From: Candidatus Bathyarchaeia archaeon
GTDB lineage: Archaea > Thermoproteota > Bathyarchaeia > Bathyarchaeales > Bathycorpusculaceae
Direction: 5' to 3'
DNA: 64,000 bases
NCBI GenBank assembly: GCA_041447175.1
Contig: CP166960.1
Location: 1,139,507-1,203,506, forward strand
Shown: one piece after another, positions 36,189 through 43,830 of the stretch
How the letters are laid out: the number at the start of each line of letters is the position of its first letter
Numbering within the stretch: position 1 is the first letter of the stretch
Program-made: the position numbers and the translations under genes
The notes under the pieces: model-generated
Databases searched by the model: none
What the model saw: the letters and a program-made list of their open reading frames with translations, nothing else
Told to the model about the DNA's origin: nothing

Positions 36189-36490
36189 TCTATGTCCCTT
36201 CTCATGTTTCTCCGTCTGAATCTGTGCTACCGATTCGGCTGACTTAATATTAGATGATTACGACCTTGCAATTAGGCTTGAAAATACTGATTCTTAATTC
36301 AGTTTTCCCGTCCAAACTCGAGGAGTTGGCAGCATTTGAGGTTCTGTTTCGGAGTCTTTGAGTTTAAGTTTTTAATGTGAAGTGTGTGCAGTCTAAAACG
36401 TCGCGCGTCATTGTTTGTGCGAAATAAATAAAGAAGTAGTGTGGATTGTTGAAGAAGAATTGTTTGGCAGGCGTTTGCAGCGGGGTTGAG
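36189..36490. other. Gene-free stretch upstream of the TrmB regulator
   Basis: About 300 bp without a convincing reading frame. It is AT-rich near 36240–36300 and should carry the - strand promoter of the TrmB gene; no strong hairpin or repeat was seen. Confidence 0.4.
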
Positions 36491-36643
36491 TTAGGGTTTT
36501 GTTGTGCGGTCTTTTGGGAAGTCGTTGCATTTGTAGATGTGTAGAGGTCTTTGGGGGTCTATGCGGCACCGTTTTCTAGCGTTTTTCCGCCGGATGATCG
36601 GTGCCAACTGAAAGAAGGGGCATTTGGCACAGAGAGTTGTCAT
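36491..36643 (-). CDS. 50-residue cysteine protein
   Basis: ATG 36643 follows a very good GGAGGA site. The product MTTLCAKCPFF… has C5-x2-C8, C28 and C41 and a basic middle (RRKNARKRC). The four cysteines suggest a small zinc or Fe–S protein. The frame is open to 36769, but the ribosome site decides the short start. No family recognised. Confidence 0.6.
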   Translation of the reverse strand: MTTLCAKCPFFQLAPIIRRKNARKRCRIDPQRPLHIYKCNDFPKDRTTKP

Positions 36644-36778
36644 AATGGTTCCTCCGAGGGGGTGCGCATCTTTAACCGACACGCTATTGTCGTTGCAAAT
36701 ATATTTGAGCGCAATATAAGTTTTCCGTATAAAAACCTCCCGCACAAACACCCAAAACAGGAAAACCACGCACTTTAA

Positions 36779-37533
36779 TCAGCCAGAAACACAAGTTGCA
36801 TTCGCCCAAACAGACACCCCACGCGCATCCAAACAATGAATCGACACCGGCAAACCACTCAAAGTTGCATTTTCCGCCGCAAAAAACACTGCGCAGGCGC
36901 CGTTTCCAAAGTAAACCACAGAGGGCACATCCACCGCAACCCAACCCGCAGGCGCATCCTGCTCATAATACGCCTCTAAACCACCTATCGAGGCAGGTTT
37001 ACCCTCATTAGAAACACCGCAAGACAGGGTAACTTGACGACGCGTCTCATTCAACTGCACGTAGGAGCCGCTGACTTCAATTGCCGAGGTCACATTTACA
37101 GTGTAGCCTGAATTGTAACTTGAACTTAACCCCGCGGCATCCAAAGCAACATCAACAGCCATGCTTGAAACGCCCACACCGTTTGTGCCCCAAGACAAAC
37201 AAACCCCCTCCGCATACGCTTGGCCAGTTACTGGAGCAAAATCCAAAGCCAAGGTTTCCCAATGTGAGTGCCCTTCAGCGGCAGCTTCAAACTGCGCCAG
37301 ATTCTCCGCAAGGACTCCCGGGCTTCCTCCATTTGAAGCATTCACCAACGCACTGACAACCGTGTGCTCAACCCCCTGCTTAAGAGCCACAAACCCCAAA
37401 TCGACACCAGAAGAGAAAGAGGGCGAGTTTTTTTGGATTTCATTCACGTAAACCACTGTGGAAATCAAAACAAAACCACCACCAAAGACGTGATGATAAG
37501 CACCTGCCCAGAATTACGCCGTTGCGCCGCCAT
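36779..37533 (-). pseudogene. Pilin-like secreted protein, frameshifted near its N-terminus
   Basis: ATG 37533 opens MAAQRRNSGQVLIITSLVVVL, a class III (type IV pilin-like) signal: basic, GQ, then a hydrophobic helix. That frame stops at about 37466, while the adjoining frame continues it smoothly (ISTVVYVNEIQ…) to 36779, giving ~250 residues. An indel in GTTTTGTTTTG around 37470 accounts for both. The mature part is beta-rich and extracytoplasmic. Follows the next pilin-like gene by a few bases, so it is part of an operon. Real decay or assembly error cannot be told apart here. Confidence 0.65.
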
Positions 37534-37537
37534 TAGT

Positions 37538-37969
37538 TCAGCTCCGCAAGCTGTAACCGAACACGTAAACGGCGTATGTTCCGCCGCCTACACTGGCGCA
37601 CAGGTAGTCCGCCGCCTCGACATGGTCACTTACCGCGCCGCCGATACAAATTGCCACACCATTTAGTGGTACCATGTCCGGGTCAAAGACGGAGAGGTTA
37701 AACCAGACCGTTGGCGAAACCACCGCTTCAAAGCAACTTTGCACCGCCGACCAGTTTCTCTGGTCCAAAAGCAATCCCAGATTCCCATCGCAATCCAAGC
37801 TTGAAAGCAGGTTAAGCGCAGAAGACGACGTAGCGCTGCCGTTTGGCTCCGAGGAGAGCCGCTGCACTGTAGGAATGAGGGTTAATGAGGAAAGCAGTAA
37901 AACTGCGGCGAAAAACGCCTCTATAACGCGTATCTGCCCTCGCTTGTCACCAAAAAAGCCGCGTTTCAT
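37538..37969 (-). CDS. Pilin-like protein with class III signal
   Basis: MKRGFFGDKRGQIRVIEAFFAAVLLLSSL… (about residues 9–30) is a textbook archaeal type IV pilin-like opening: basic, GQ, Glu at +5, then a hydrophobic stretch. It resembles DUF7288-type minor pilins known from other archaea. 143 residues. Its start overlaps the upstream gene (ATGA) and the next gene begins 4 nt after its stop. Confidence 0.7.
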   Translation of the reverse strand: MKRGFFGDKRGQIRVIEAFFAAVLLLSSLTLIPTVQRLSSEPNGSATSSSALNLLSSLDCDGNLGLLLDQRNWSAVQSCFEAVVSPTVWFNLSVFDPDMVPLNGVAICIGGAVSDHVEAADYLCASVGGGTYAVYVFGYSLRS

Positions 37970-38277
37970 TTCACAACATCTCCAAAGCGCAGTGTCAACA
38001 TGCAGAGGGCACCGTCAATGGTGACGGGGTAGATATAGAGGTTGGTTTCGGAACGGGAGAAGTCTGCGCCAAAATCCAGCGGAACCTGCGGGTAAGCCAC
38101 CCACTCAGCAAAGTCTGCCGTGCCGTTGGTGCCCTGCAAAACGATGATTGTGGGGCTTGCATCAGTAAAATCTGTGAGGGCATAAGAGTTGTCGGGCAGT
38201 GAGGTTAGGTTAGATTGGTAAGTGTAGCTGAACGCGCAAACCGCATCCACAGTTGCGCCAGAAACTTGAGGCGCCAC
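37966..38277 (-). CDS. Surface (pilin-operon) protein, 3' part; 5' part out of frame to ~38560
   Basis: 103 residues, beta-rich, without its own signal. In another frame the upstream sequence (about 38290–38560) encodes a matching secreted-type segment (…EATFSLPNSEAGQAVFVVFARALF…EPQPNLTFLG) that runs straight into FKPLNNTLAVAPQ of this frame if one base is added or removed at the T5G3 tract near 38310. No start codon or signal peptide is visible further upstream, so the gene seems doubly damaged. Confidence 0.5.
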   Translation of the reverse strand: MAPQVSGATVDAVCAFSYTYQSNLTSLPDNSYALTDFTDASPTIIVLQGTNGTADFAEWVAYPQVPLDFGADFSRSETNLYIYPVTIDGALCMLTLRFGDVVK

Positions 38278-38562
38278 AGCTAACGTGTTGTTGAGGGGCT
38301 TAAACCCAAAAACGTGAGGTTCGGCTGGGGCTCAGTAGACAGGTGACTAAACGGGAAAACTTGACAGGCAGTTATGCGTTCGTCAAAGAGGGCGCGGGCA
38401 AAAACCACAAACACTGCCTGTCCAGCTTCTGAGTTGGGCAAACTGAAAGTTGCCTCCGCTGCGCCTTGGCTGGAGGTTTCCCCAGAAAAGTCAGGGATTT
38501 TTTCACTTTGGCGTCTTCCATGTTGTGATGAGGGAAGGCTGCCAAAAAATGGATTAAGCTAT

Positions 38563-38886
38563 TTGTGCGTCAAAAAACCTACAAATTACACAGATAAAGC
38601 AGGGAAATGCCACGGTATTTGAGCTCGACAAAATTTCGGTTAGGTTAATGTTGACGAGAAAAACTGCTCAAAATGCAGAGTCTGTATTTTTATGACACCC
38701 GTTAGCAGGTTATTTGTTTGTCTTATGCATGTTGTTATGTGTTTTTGTTATTGTGGTTGTGTGTGTTAGCTAATGTACGTACGTTAGTTTCGTGTTTAAG
38801 CGTCAGGGTTTGTTTGAACGAATTTTGAGGCGTGTGTTGAAATATGATGTTGTTGTGCACGGTTGTTCTGGTTTTGTGAAGAAATG
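38563..38886. other. Gene-free stretch before the Lrp gene
   Basis: About 320 bp, AT- and GT-rich on the + strand (repeated TGTTGTTATGTG-like words). Nothing coding was recognised; the last part carries the promoter of the Lrp gene. Confidence 0.4.
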
Positions 38887-38896
38887 TTTATATAAA
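38887..38896 (+). promoter_or_regulatory. TATA box of the Lrp-family gene
   Basis: TTTATATAAA is a near-consensus archaeal TATA box ~40 nt upstream of the GTG start at 38933. Confidence 0.65.
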
Positions 38897-38932
38897 ATTT
38901 GTGTGATTGGACAATCATTTCAGCTTGTGTCG

Positions 38933-39424
38933 GTGAAGCAGCTCTTGCCTAAACAAGAAACAAACTGTCTCAAACAAAACCTCGATCAAGTAGACCACCA
39001 AATCCTCAACTTGCTCCAAGAAGATTGCCGCCTGAGCTTTAACAAAATCGCCGCTAAAACCCAAATCTCGGTTGGCACGGCCTACAACCGCATCAAAAAC
39101 CTCGAAGCCGCGGGTTTAGTCAAAGGCTACACCGCCGTCGTGAACCCCGCAAAAGTAGGGCACGCATTAACAGCAGTTATTTTCATCCAGGTAGACGGAG
39201 AACATTTGCCCGAGGTTGAGCAGCAAATCGCCGCAGAAAACAAAGTGGTCGCAATCTATGACATAACGGGCGAGTTTGACACCGTTCTAATAGCCAAGTT
39301 CAAAGACCGCGTTGAACTGAATAATTTCGTTAAGCATTTAGCCGCTTCACCCCACATCAAACGGACGATAACCGCCGTATCCTTAGAAACCGTGAAGGAA
39401 GATTTTAGAGTCAAGCTTCCGTAA
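38933..39424 (+). CDS. Lrp/AsnC-family transcriptional regulator
   Basis: An AsnC-type HTH (about residues 18–65: LDQVDHQILNLLQEDCRLSFNKIAAKT, in part LLQEDCRLSFNKIA) followed by the RAM ligand-binding domain (EVEQQIAAENKVVAIYDITGEFDTVLIAKF). I chose GTG 38933 because it follows the TATA box at a normal distance; the frame is open to 38792. Amino acid or metabolite-responsive regulation is expected. Confidence 0.85.
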   Translation: MKQLLPKQETNCLKQNLDQVDHQILNLLQEDCRLSFNKIAAKTQISVGTAYNRIKNLEAAGLVKGYTAVVNPAKVGHALTAVIFIQVDGEHLPEVEQQIAAENKVVAIYDITGEFDTVLIAKFKDRVELNNFVKHLAASPHIKRTITAVSLETVKEDFRVKLP

Positions 39425-39467
39425 AGTCAAGAAAATCTAAAATGTGAGAAAAAAGAGAGATGTAGCC

Positions 39468-40022
39468 ATGTCAAAAAACCCTACACGAATAACCGTTGCG
39501 TTTGATCAAACCACAGCTGCCTTGCTAGAGAAAATCAGCAAACAAACAGATATGTCACAAAGCGAAATCATGCGCCGAGCCATCAAATTCTACAATGACA
39601 ACCATGAGTTAACAGACCAGAATACCCGCAAAAAAGCATACGCATACATGGATTTGCTGCTGGATGGAGAACACGTCATTTTAGATGTTGACCATTGGCT
39701 GCTTTTCCTGCAATTAGTCGAAAACAGCCCTGACGCCGACAAGTTTTGGGACGAACACCGAGAAGTAGCCCGCGCACACAAAGACCAACTGAGAAGCAAA
39801 GTCCATTCAGCCGAGGAGCTTTTGACGCGGCTTTCGATGTGTAACTTTTACCGACTAACCAAAAACTCTGAAAAAGACTTCACGTTAATCTTCGGCTCGG
39901 AATTGCCCAAAAAGTTTGTTCGCATATTTTTAGAAGAATACTTTGCCGCCATGATGATTAAAGCAGAAATCAGAGAAAACTTTACGAAGCTTAACATTTC
40001 AATAAAGACAGAGCCGAAATAA
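39468..40022 (+). CDS. Ribbon-helix-helix protein with C-terminal domain
   Basis: The N-terminal ~45 residues form a CopG-like ribbon-helix-helix (RITVAFDQTTAALLEKISKQTDMSQSEIMRRAI, in part DMSQSEIMRRAIKFYND). The other ~135 residues are helical with a Trp-rich first part (DVDHWLLFLQLVEN) and end in an FTLIFGSELPKKFVRIFLEEYF segment. Longer than simple antitoxins; likely a regulator with a sensor domain. Follows the Lrp gene by 45 nt in the same direction. Confidence 0.7.
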   Translation: MSKNPTRITVAFDQTTAALLEKISKQTDMSQSEIMRRAIKFYNDNHELTDQNTRKKAYAYMDLLLDGEHVILDVDHWLLFLQLVENSPDADKFWDEHREVARAHKDQLRSKVHSAEELLTRLSMCNFYRLTKNSEKDFTLIFGSELPKKFVRIFLEEYFAAMMIKAEIRENFTKLNISIKTEPK

Positions 40023-40060
40023 ACAGGCGATAAAGAGGGAAAGTTGGTTTTTAGCCAGCG

Positions 40061-40294
40061 TTACTCTTCAACCATGATGAGTGTTAGGGTGGAGCGCACT
40101 TTTGGTAAGGCGCGAACGTTTCGAGTGACAGTTTCTTTGAGTTGCGCCATTGTTTCAGATTTAATCTTGGTTAAAATGTCGTAAACTCCGTATGAGAAGT
40201 AGGCTTCTTCTACGCCGGGGATGTCTTTGAGTTCACGCAAGACCTTATCTTCAAAACCTGACTCAACGTTTATGAGGACAAAAGCTCTGGGCAT
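40061..40294 (-). CDS. Stand-alone RAM (Lrp/AsnC ligand-binding) domain protein
   Basis: 77 residues comprising just the RAM/SMR domain: RAFVLINVESGFEDKVLRELKDIPGVEEAYFSYGVYDIL, in part PGVEEAYFSYGVYD, and the closing RSTLTLIMVEE. No HTH. Such proteins mix with Lrp regulators to modulate their ligand response. Convergent with the RHH gene. Confidence 0.85.
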   Translation of the reverse strand: MPRAFVLINVESGFEDKVLRELKDIPGVEEAYFSYGVYDILTKIKSETMAQLKETVTRNVRALPKVRSTLTLIMVEE

Positions 40295-40418
40295 ACGCGT
40301 TTCTCCTTTGCTACCTTAAGAAAGTTTCGGAATTAAAATATTGTGCCCCAGAGAACAAGGTTTATTGAAATCCCTTAAGGAGCACCCACGAGGCTGGTTC
40401 TTGAAAAGCCTAAGCCGC

Positions 40419-40462
40419 GTAGGTAGACTATGTTTTCTTTAGCCTCTACCCCTCTACGCTTT
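40419..40462 (+). repeat. Intergenic ~45-bp element, copy 3 (within gap 40295–40650)
   Basis: GTAGGTAGACTATGTTTTC…TAGCC…CCCCTCTACGCTTT. Its ends can pair (GCGTA with TACGC; GGTAGA with TCTACC). The rest of this 356-bp gap holds no recognisable gene. See copies at 9242 and 20260. Confidence 0.5.
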
Positions 40463-40650
40463 CCCTCACGTTGGTTTGGACAGGAAAAGACCCAATGAGC
40501 CCATCTGTGAAGCCAATATTGAAAACAAAACTCGCGATAACGTTCTTCTGAAGTCGTCTAAGTCACACTGTAAGAAAACTGTTTACGTGTCACTTTCCCA
40601 ACAGCACAAGCAACAATAAACAAATAAACAAGCTTAGAGCTCCTGTTAAA

Positions 40651-40923
40651 GTGATTAACGTGTCAGAGAAAAAACGTGCCTCCAACGAAATTGAAATCGA
40701 CTTCGACCGATTAGCCCGCATCGGCAGCAAACTCAACGAACTACTCACAAGAAAAACCAAAGGCACCGCCGAAGCATACGCGGTTCTGCGGTTTCTTTGT
40801 GTCTGGTATGAGGAAGATTTGGGGATAGCATTTGCACCTGACTTTGAAGCGGAACTGCACAGGGTAATCAAAGAGAACATTGAATGCCAAGACAGTGAGC
40901 TAAAGAAGCCCGCGGGCGCATAA
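40651..40923 (+). CDS. Small hypothetical protein
   Basis: 90 residues from GTG 40651, helical and charged (FDRLARIGSKLNELLTRKTKGTAEAYAVLRFLCVWYEEDLG is the core, in part AEAYAVLRFLCVWYEE). No family recognised. Cytoplasmic. Confidence 0.55.
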   Translation: MINVSEKKRASNEIEIDFDRLARIGSKLNELLTRKTKGTAEAYAVLRFLCVWYEEDLGIAFAPDFEAELHRVIKENIECQDSELKKPAGA

Positions 40924-40957
40924 TAGTTTGTTTCCACATGTGCTGATTGATGGTTTT

Positions 40958-41341
40958 TCATTCAGGAAAAATTTTCAAACCTTGATTTTTAAGAGACGCA
41001 AAGTGTTTTAAGTCGAAGGTGTAGAGGCTGGCGCCATTGTTTATTGCGATAGCACCTATCATAGCGTCCGTTCTGTGAAGTGGGGTGCCATTTTTCTCAG
41101 CTTCAAGTTCAAGTCTGCTTGATAACAATGCGTCTTTTTTTGTATATTCAAAAATTGGTAACTGCAGGATTTCTTTGACAGATTTGCCATATTTGTATAA
41201 ACCAAACAAAACTTCGTGTATGTTTATTACTGTAGTGCATACTTCTGTGCCACTTTCCAGAATTCGCTTAATTGCTTCATCGCCCCTCTTGGACTTTTTA
41301 TCTAATATTTCAATCAGAACATCTGAATCAGCAAGAATCAT
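40958..41341 (-). CDS. vapC: VapC-type PIN-domain toxin
   Basis: A PIN ribonuclease: D5 in ADSDVLIEIL, Glu in INIHEVLFGL near residue 43, and the distal DAMIGAIAINNG and TFDLKHFA acidic positions. 127 residues, starting 4 nt before the end of the antitoxin gene (overlap ATGA). Cleaves RNA; balanced by the upstream VapB. Confidence 0.9.
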   Translation of the reverse strand: MILADSDVLIEILDKKSKRGDEAIKRILESGTEVCTTVINIHEVLFGLYKYGKSVKEILQLPIFEYTKKDALLSSRLELEAEKNGTPLHRTDAMIGAIAINNGASLYTFDLKHFASLKNQGLKIFPE

Positions 41342-41550
41342 CGTCTACGTTCAACTCGGGCTTCATATAACTCCGAAAGCATTTTTTCTTTGTCCGAAAA
41401 TTCAACACTGCCTCTTAGCTTCAGCAGTACCCGCCTTGAATCCTGACATTCTGCGAGTCTTTCAAAAAGGTCGCTAAAACTTTCATTCTCACGTTTGAGT
41501 GACGTCAACTTATGGTAAACTTCATCCCGTATGGTGATTGTTTTAACCAA
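41338..41550 (-). CDS. vapB: VapB-type antitoxin
   Basis: VKTITIRDEVYHKLTSLKRENESFSDLFERL, in part TITIRDEVYHKLTSLKREN, is the standard archaeal VapB (DUF217-like) pattern. I chose the TTG at 41550 because GGTGAT lies just upstream and family members start there; ATG 41580 or 41592 would add 10–14 residues. It likely represses the operon. Confidence 0.85.
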   Translation of the reverse strand: MVKTITIRDEVYHKLTSLKRENESFSDLFERLAECQDSRRVLLKLRGSVEFSDKEKMLSELYEARVERRR

Positions 41551-41611
41551 AGAATCACCAACAGATATGTGTTTAAACATGCATTTAAACACTGTGACAT
41601 TTTAGCAGAGG

Positions 41612-42544
41612 CTATTTTGGTTTGTTGTAAGGTTCCCTAAGCAGGTTTGCCTTGAGGAAAAGCTGTTTCAGTTCCTCGTCGGTTGCCCCGTTGCGCATGG
41701 GGGTTAGGATGTCGATGAGGTTGTCGTTGCGCATCAGGCAGGGTTTTAGTTTGCCGTCGCTGGTTACCCTCATGCGGGTGCAGTGCATACAGAAGTCGCT
41801 GTTCTCTGTTGGGTGCACCACTTCCACCGTCACGTCGGGCAGGTGGTAGATGAGGCGGTTGTGCATGAGTCTGCGGGTTTCAATTTTTAGGGCGCTGTCT
41901 CGGAGCATGGCTTCTTGCTCGGTCAAAAAGCGGTGGTGCTTAGAGTAGTACTCGTTGCTCACGTTGATGGGGTCCAACTCGATGAGCTGCAAAATCACGC
42001 CCATGTCTCTGGCAAAACCAATCATTTCCGAAACGTCTTTAACGTTTACTCCGCGGAGAACGACCATATTCAGCTTAATCAGAGAGAAGCCTGCTTCGAT
42101 GGCTGCTTTGACGCCTGCGAGGGCGTTTTCAAGTTTGCCGCCTGTGAGGTTGTGGTAGGTTTCAGGGTTTAACGTGGACAGGCTTATGTTGACCCGCTTA
42201 AGCCCCGCCTTACGCAAAGGCAAAGCCAACCCGTCCAGCAGCAGGCCGTTGGTGGTCATCGAAAGGTCGCGCAGCCCAGAAATCTCCGACAGCTCCTGGA
42301 CCAACTCGACAACGTCGACGCGCATCAACGGTTCCCCTCCCGTCAATTTGATTCGGTAAATGCCAAGGCTGACGGCGGTTTTGGCGATGCGCACAATTTC
42401 TTGCAGGGTCATTTTTTCCTCGGAAACGTTGGCATGGGCAACTTCGCCTTCGCGGTGGCAGTAGGTGCATTTTAGGTTGCAACGCTGGGTAATTGAAATT
42501 CGCAGATTCAGAAGCGGTCTGCCGCAGTTATCCTTTAAAACCAT
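41612..42544 (-). CDS. moaA: GTP 3',8-cyclase MoaA
   Basis: First step of molybdopterin synthesis. Radical SAM cluster C22-x3-C26-x2-C29, LTGGEPLMR near residue 68, and a C-terminal second 4Fe-4S site (FCMHCTRMRVT…PCLM). 310 residues. Part of the moaA-moaB-moaC run on the - strand; the upstream gene moaB ends 6 nt before. Confidence 0.95.
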   Translation of the reverse strand: MVLKDNCGRPLLNLRISITQRCNLKCTYCHREGEVAHANVSEEKMTLQEIVRIAKTAVSLGIYRIKLTGGEPLMRVDVVELVQELSEISGLRDLSMTTNGLLLDGLALPLRKAGLKRVNISLSTLNPETYHNLTGGKLENALAGVKAAIEAGFSLIKLNMVVLRGVNVKDVSEMIGFARDMGVILQLIELDPINVSNEYYSKHHRFLTEQEAMLRDSALKIETRRLMHNRLIYHLPDVTVEVVHPTENSDFCMHCTRMRVTSDGKLKPCLMRNDNLIDILTPMRNGATDEELKQLFLKANLLREPYNKPK

Positions 42545-42549
42545 CTTCG

Positions 42550-43083
42550 TTATTCCCGAGCATGCTTAACGATATGACCAACCTCGGGTGATATAAGCCG
42601 TTCGACCGCAATTTGCACAGCGTCAGGAGAACCAGGTATGCAAAACAGCGCTTTCCCTTGGGCGACGCCAGCCGCCGCGCGGGACATAACCGCCGCGGAG
42701 CCGTTCTTGTCAAAGCTTAAACGGCGAAAAATCTCGCCAAACCCGGGCAGGTTTTTCTCAAAAAACGGCGAAACCGCTTCGATGGTGACGTCTTTGTGGG
42801 TTACGCCGGTGCCTCCGCTGAAAACTGCTGCTTCGACGCCGCCGTTGTCTAAGACGCTGTGGACGGCGTGTTCAATCATGGTTTTGTCGTCGGAAACTAC
42901 GCGCCGAAACATCACTGTGTGCCCCGCCGCCTTGAGCAGAGCTTCGATGGTGTCGCCTGAAACGTCGGTGGTGTCTTCGCCTTGCTGCATGGCTTGGTAG
43001 CGGCTGGTGCTGCATATGAAAACAGCGAAGGCTACTTTGCGGGGGGCATGTGCTTTGTGGGTTTTGGTGGTTTCGCTCATCAA
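42550..43083 (-). CDS. moaB: Molybdenum cofactor biosynthesis protein MoaB (MogA-like)
   Basis: Adenylylates molybdopterin. AVFSGGTGVTHKDVT (the family GGTG motif) near residue 90, and a C-terminal CIPGSPDAVQIAVERLI. 177 residues. Ends a few bases before moaA and follows moaC by 2 nt. Confidence 0.93.
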   Translation of the reverse strand: MMSETTKTHKAHAPRKVAFAVFICSTSRYQAMQQGEDTTDVSGDTIEALLKAAGHTVMFRRVVSDDKTMIEHAVHSVLDNGGVEAAVFSGGTGVTHKDVTIEAVSPFFEKNLPGFGEIFRRLSFDKNGSAAVMSRAAAGVAQGKALFCIPGSPDAVQIAVERLISPEVGHIVKHARE

Positions 43084-43084
43084 A

Positions 43085-43522
43085 TCACATCTGCTTAAGC
43101 TTTTTAACCACGTGAATATCTTCGATGGCGGTGCTGGGGTATTGTCCGCCTGCGTCTTTTTCGTACTGTTTAGTCATGTCCCAAACCGTCAACAACCCCG
43201 CTGAAACCGCCGTTAAAGCCTCCATTTCTACGCCCGTCTGCGCCTTCGTCTTCACGACCGCGGTGACTGCCACTTCTGTTTCGCCGACCACTTCTGCCGT
43301 CACATCCACCTTGGTGAGCGGCAGGGGGTGACAAAGGGGGATTATTTCGCTGCATTTTTTTGCGGCTAAAATCCCTGCAATCTTGGCTGTGTATAGGGGG
43401 TCGCCTTTGGCGATTTTGCCGCTGCGTATGAGGGTTATGGTGGGGGGTTTTAGCTTGATTTTTCCTGTGGCGGTTGCTTCACGAAATATTTCAGGTTTGG
43501 CTGATACGTCTACCATGGTCAA
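43085..43522 (-). CDS. moaC: Cyclic pyranopterin monophosphate synthase MoaC
   Basis: MVDVSAKPEIFREATATGKI…, the AAKKCSEIIPLCHPLPLTKV stretch (catalytic Lys region) and GVEMEALTAVSAGLLTVWDM, in part GVEMEALTAVS, are fully typical. The TTG at 43522 overlaps the stop of arsR (TTGA), which indicates coupled translation; ATG 43516 is the alternative. Confidence 0.94.
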   Translation of the reverse strand: MTMVDVSAKPEIFREATATGKIKLKPPTITLIRSGKIAKGDPLYTAKIAGILAAKKCSEIIPLCHPLPLTKVDVTAEVVGETEVAVTAVVKTKAQTGVEMEALTAVSAGLLTVWDMTKQYEKDAGGQYPSTAIEDIHVVKKLKQM

Positions 43523-43830
43523 CTTTGTTTCACTCCTTGAGAGGGCGGTTTCTTTTGGTTTTCAGCTTCCCAGACTTCAATTAAGTTCTGTACCGCTTTT
43601 GCTTTTGGGGAAGCTTGGTTAAATCTGTACATACGAATTCTGCCATATGTCCTTTGCTGCAAGATGCCTTCGGACTCCAAAAGCTGCAGGTGCTTGCTTG
43701 TGGTGGTGAAGTTTACGCCGATGCGTCGGGCAATGTCTGACACGTTCAATTCGCCCAGACGCTCAATCAGTTTGAGGATTTTCATCCGCGGTTTAGAAGA
43801 GAAAACTTCCTCTAACTCCACATGCTTCAC
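43519..43830 (-). CDS. ArsR-family winged-helix regulator
   Basis: 103 residues with a clear ArsR HTH: KILKLIERLGELNVSDIARRIGVNFTTTSKHLQLLESEGIL, in part GVNFTTTSKHLQLLESEG. No Cys metal site visible. It sits between cdc6 and moaC with 4-nt overlaps on both sides, so it may regulate the Mo-cofactor genes or its own operon. Confidence 0.85.
   Translation of the reverse strand: MKHVELEEVFSSKPRMKILKLIERLGELNVSDIARRIGVNFTTTSKHLQLLESEGILQQRTYGRIRMYRFNQASPKAKAVQNLIEVWEAENQKKPPSQGVKQS

Noticed and set aside
38374-38622. 82-residue + strand ORF over the pilin operon
   Set aside because: It is antisense to the better-supported out-of-frame surface protein and has no ribosome site.
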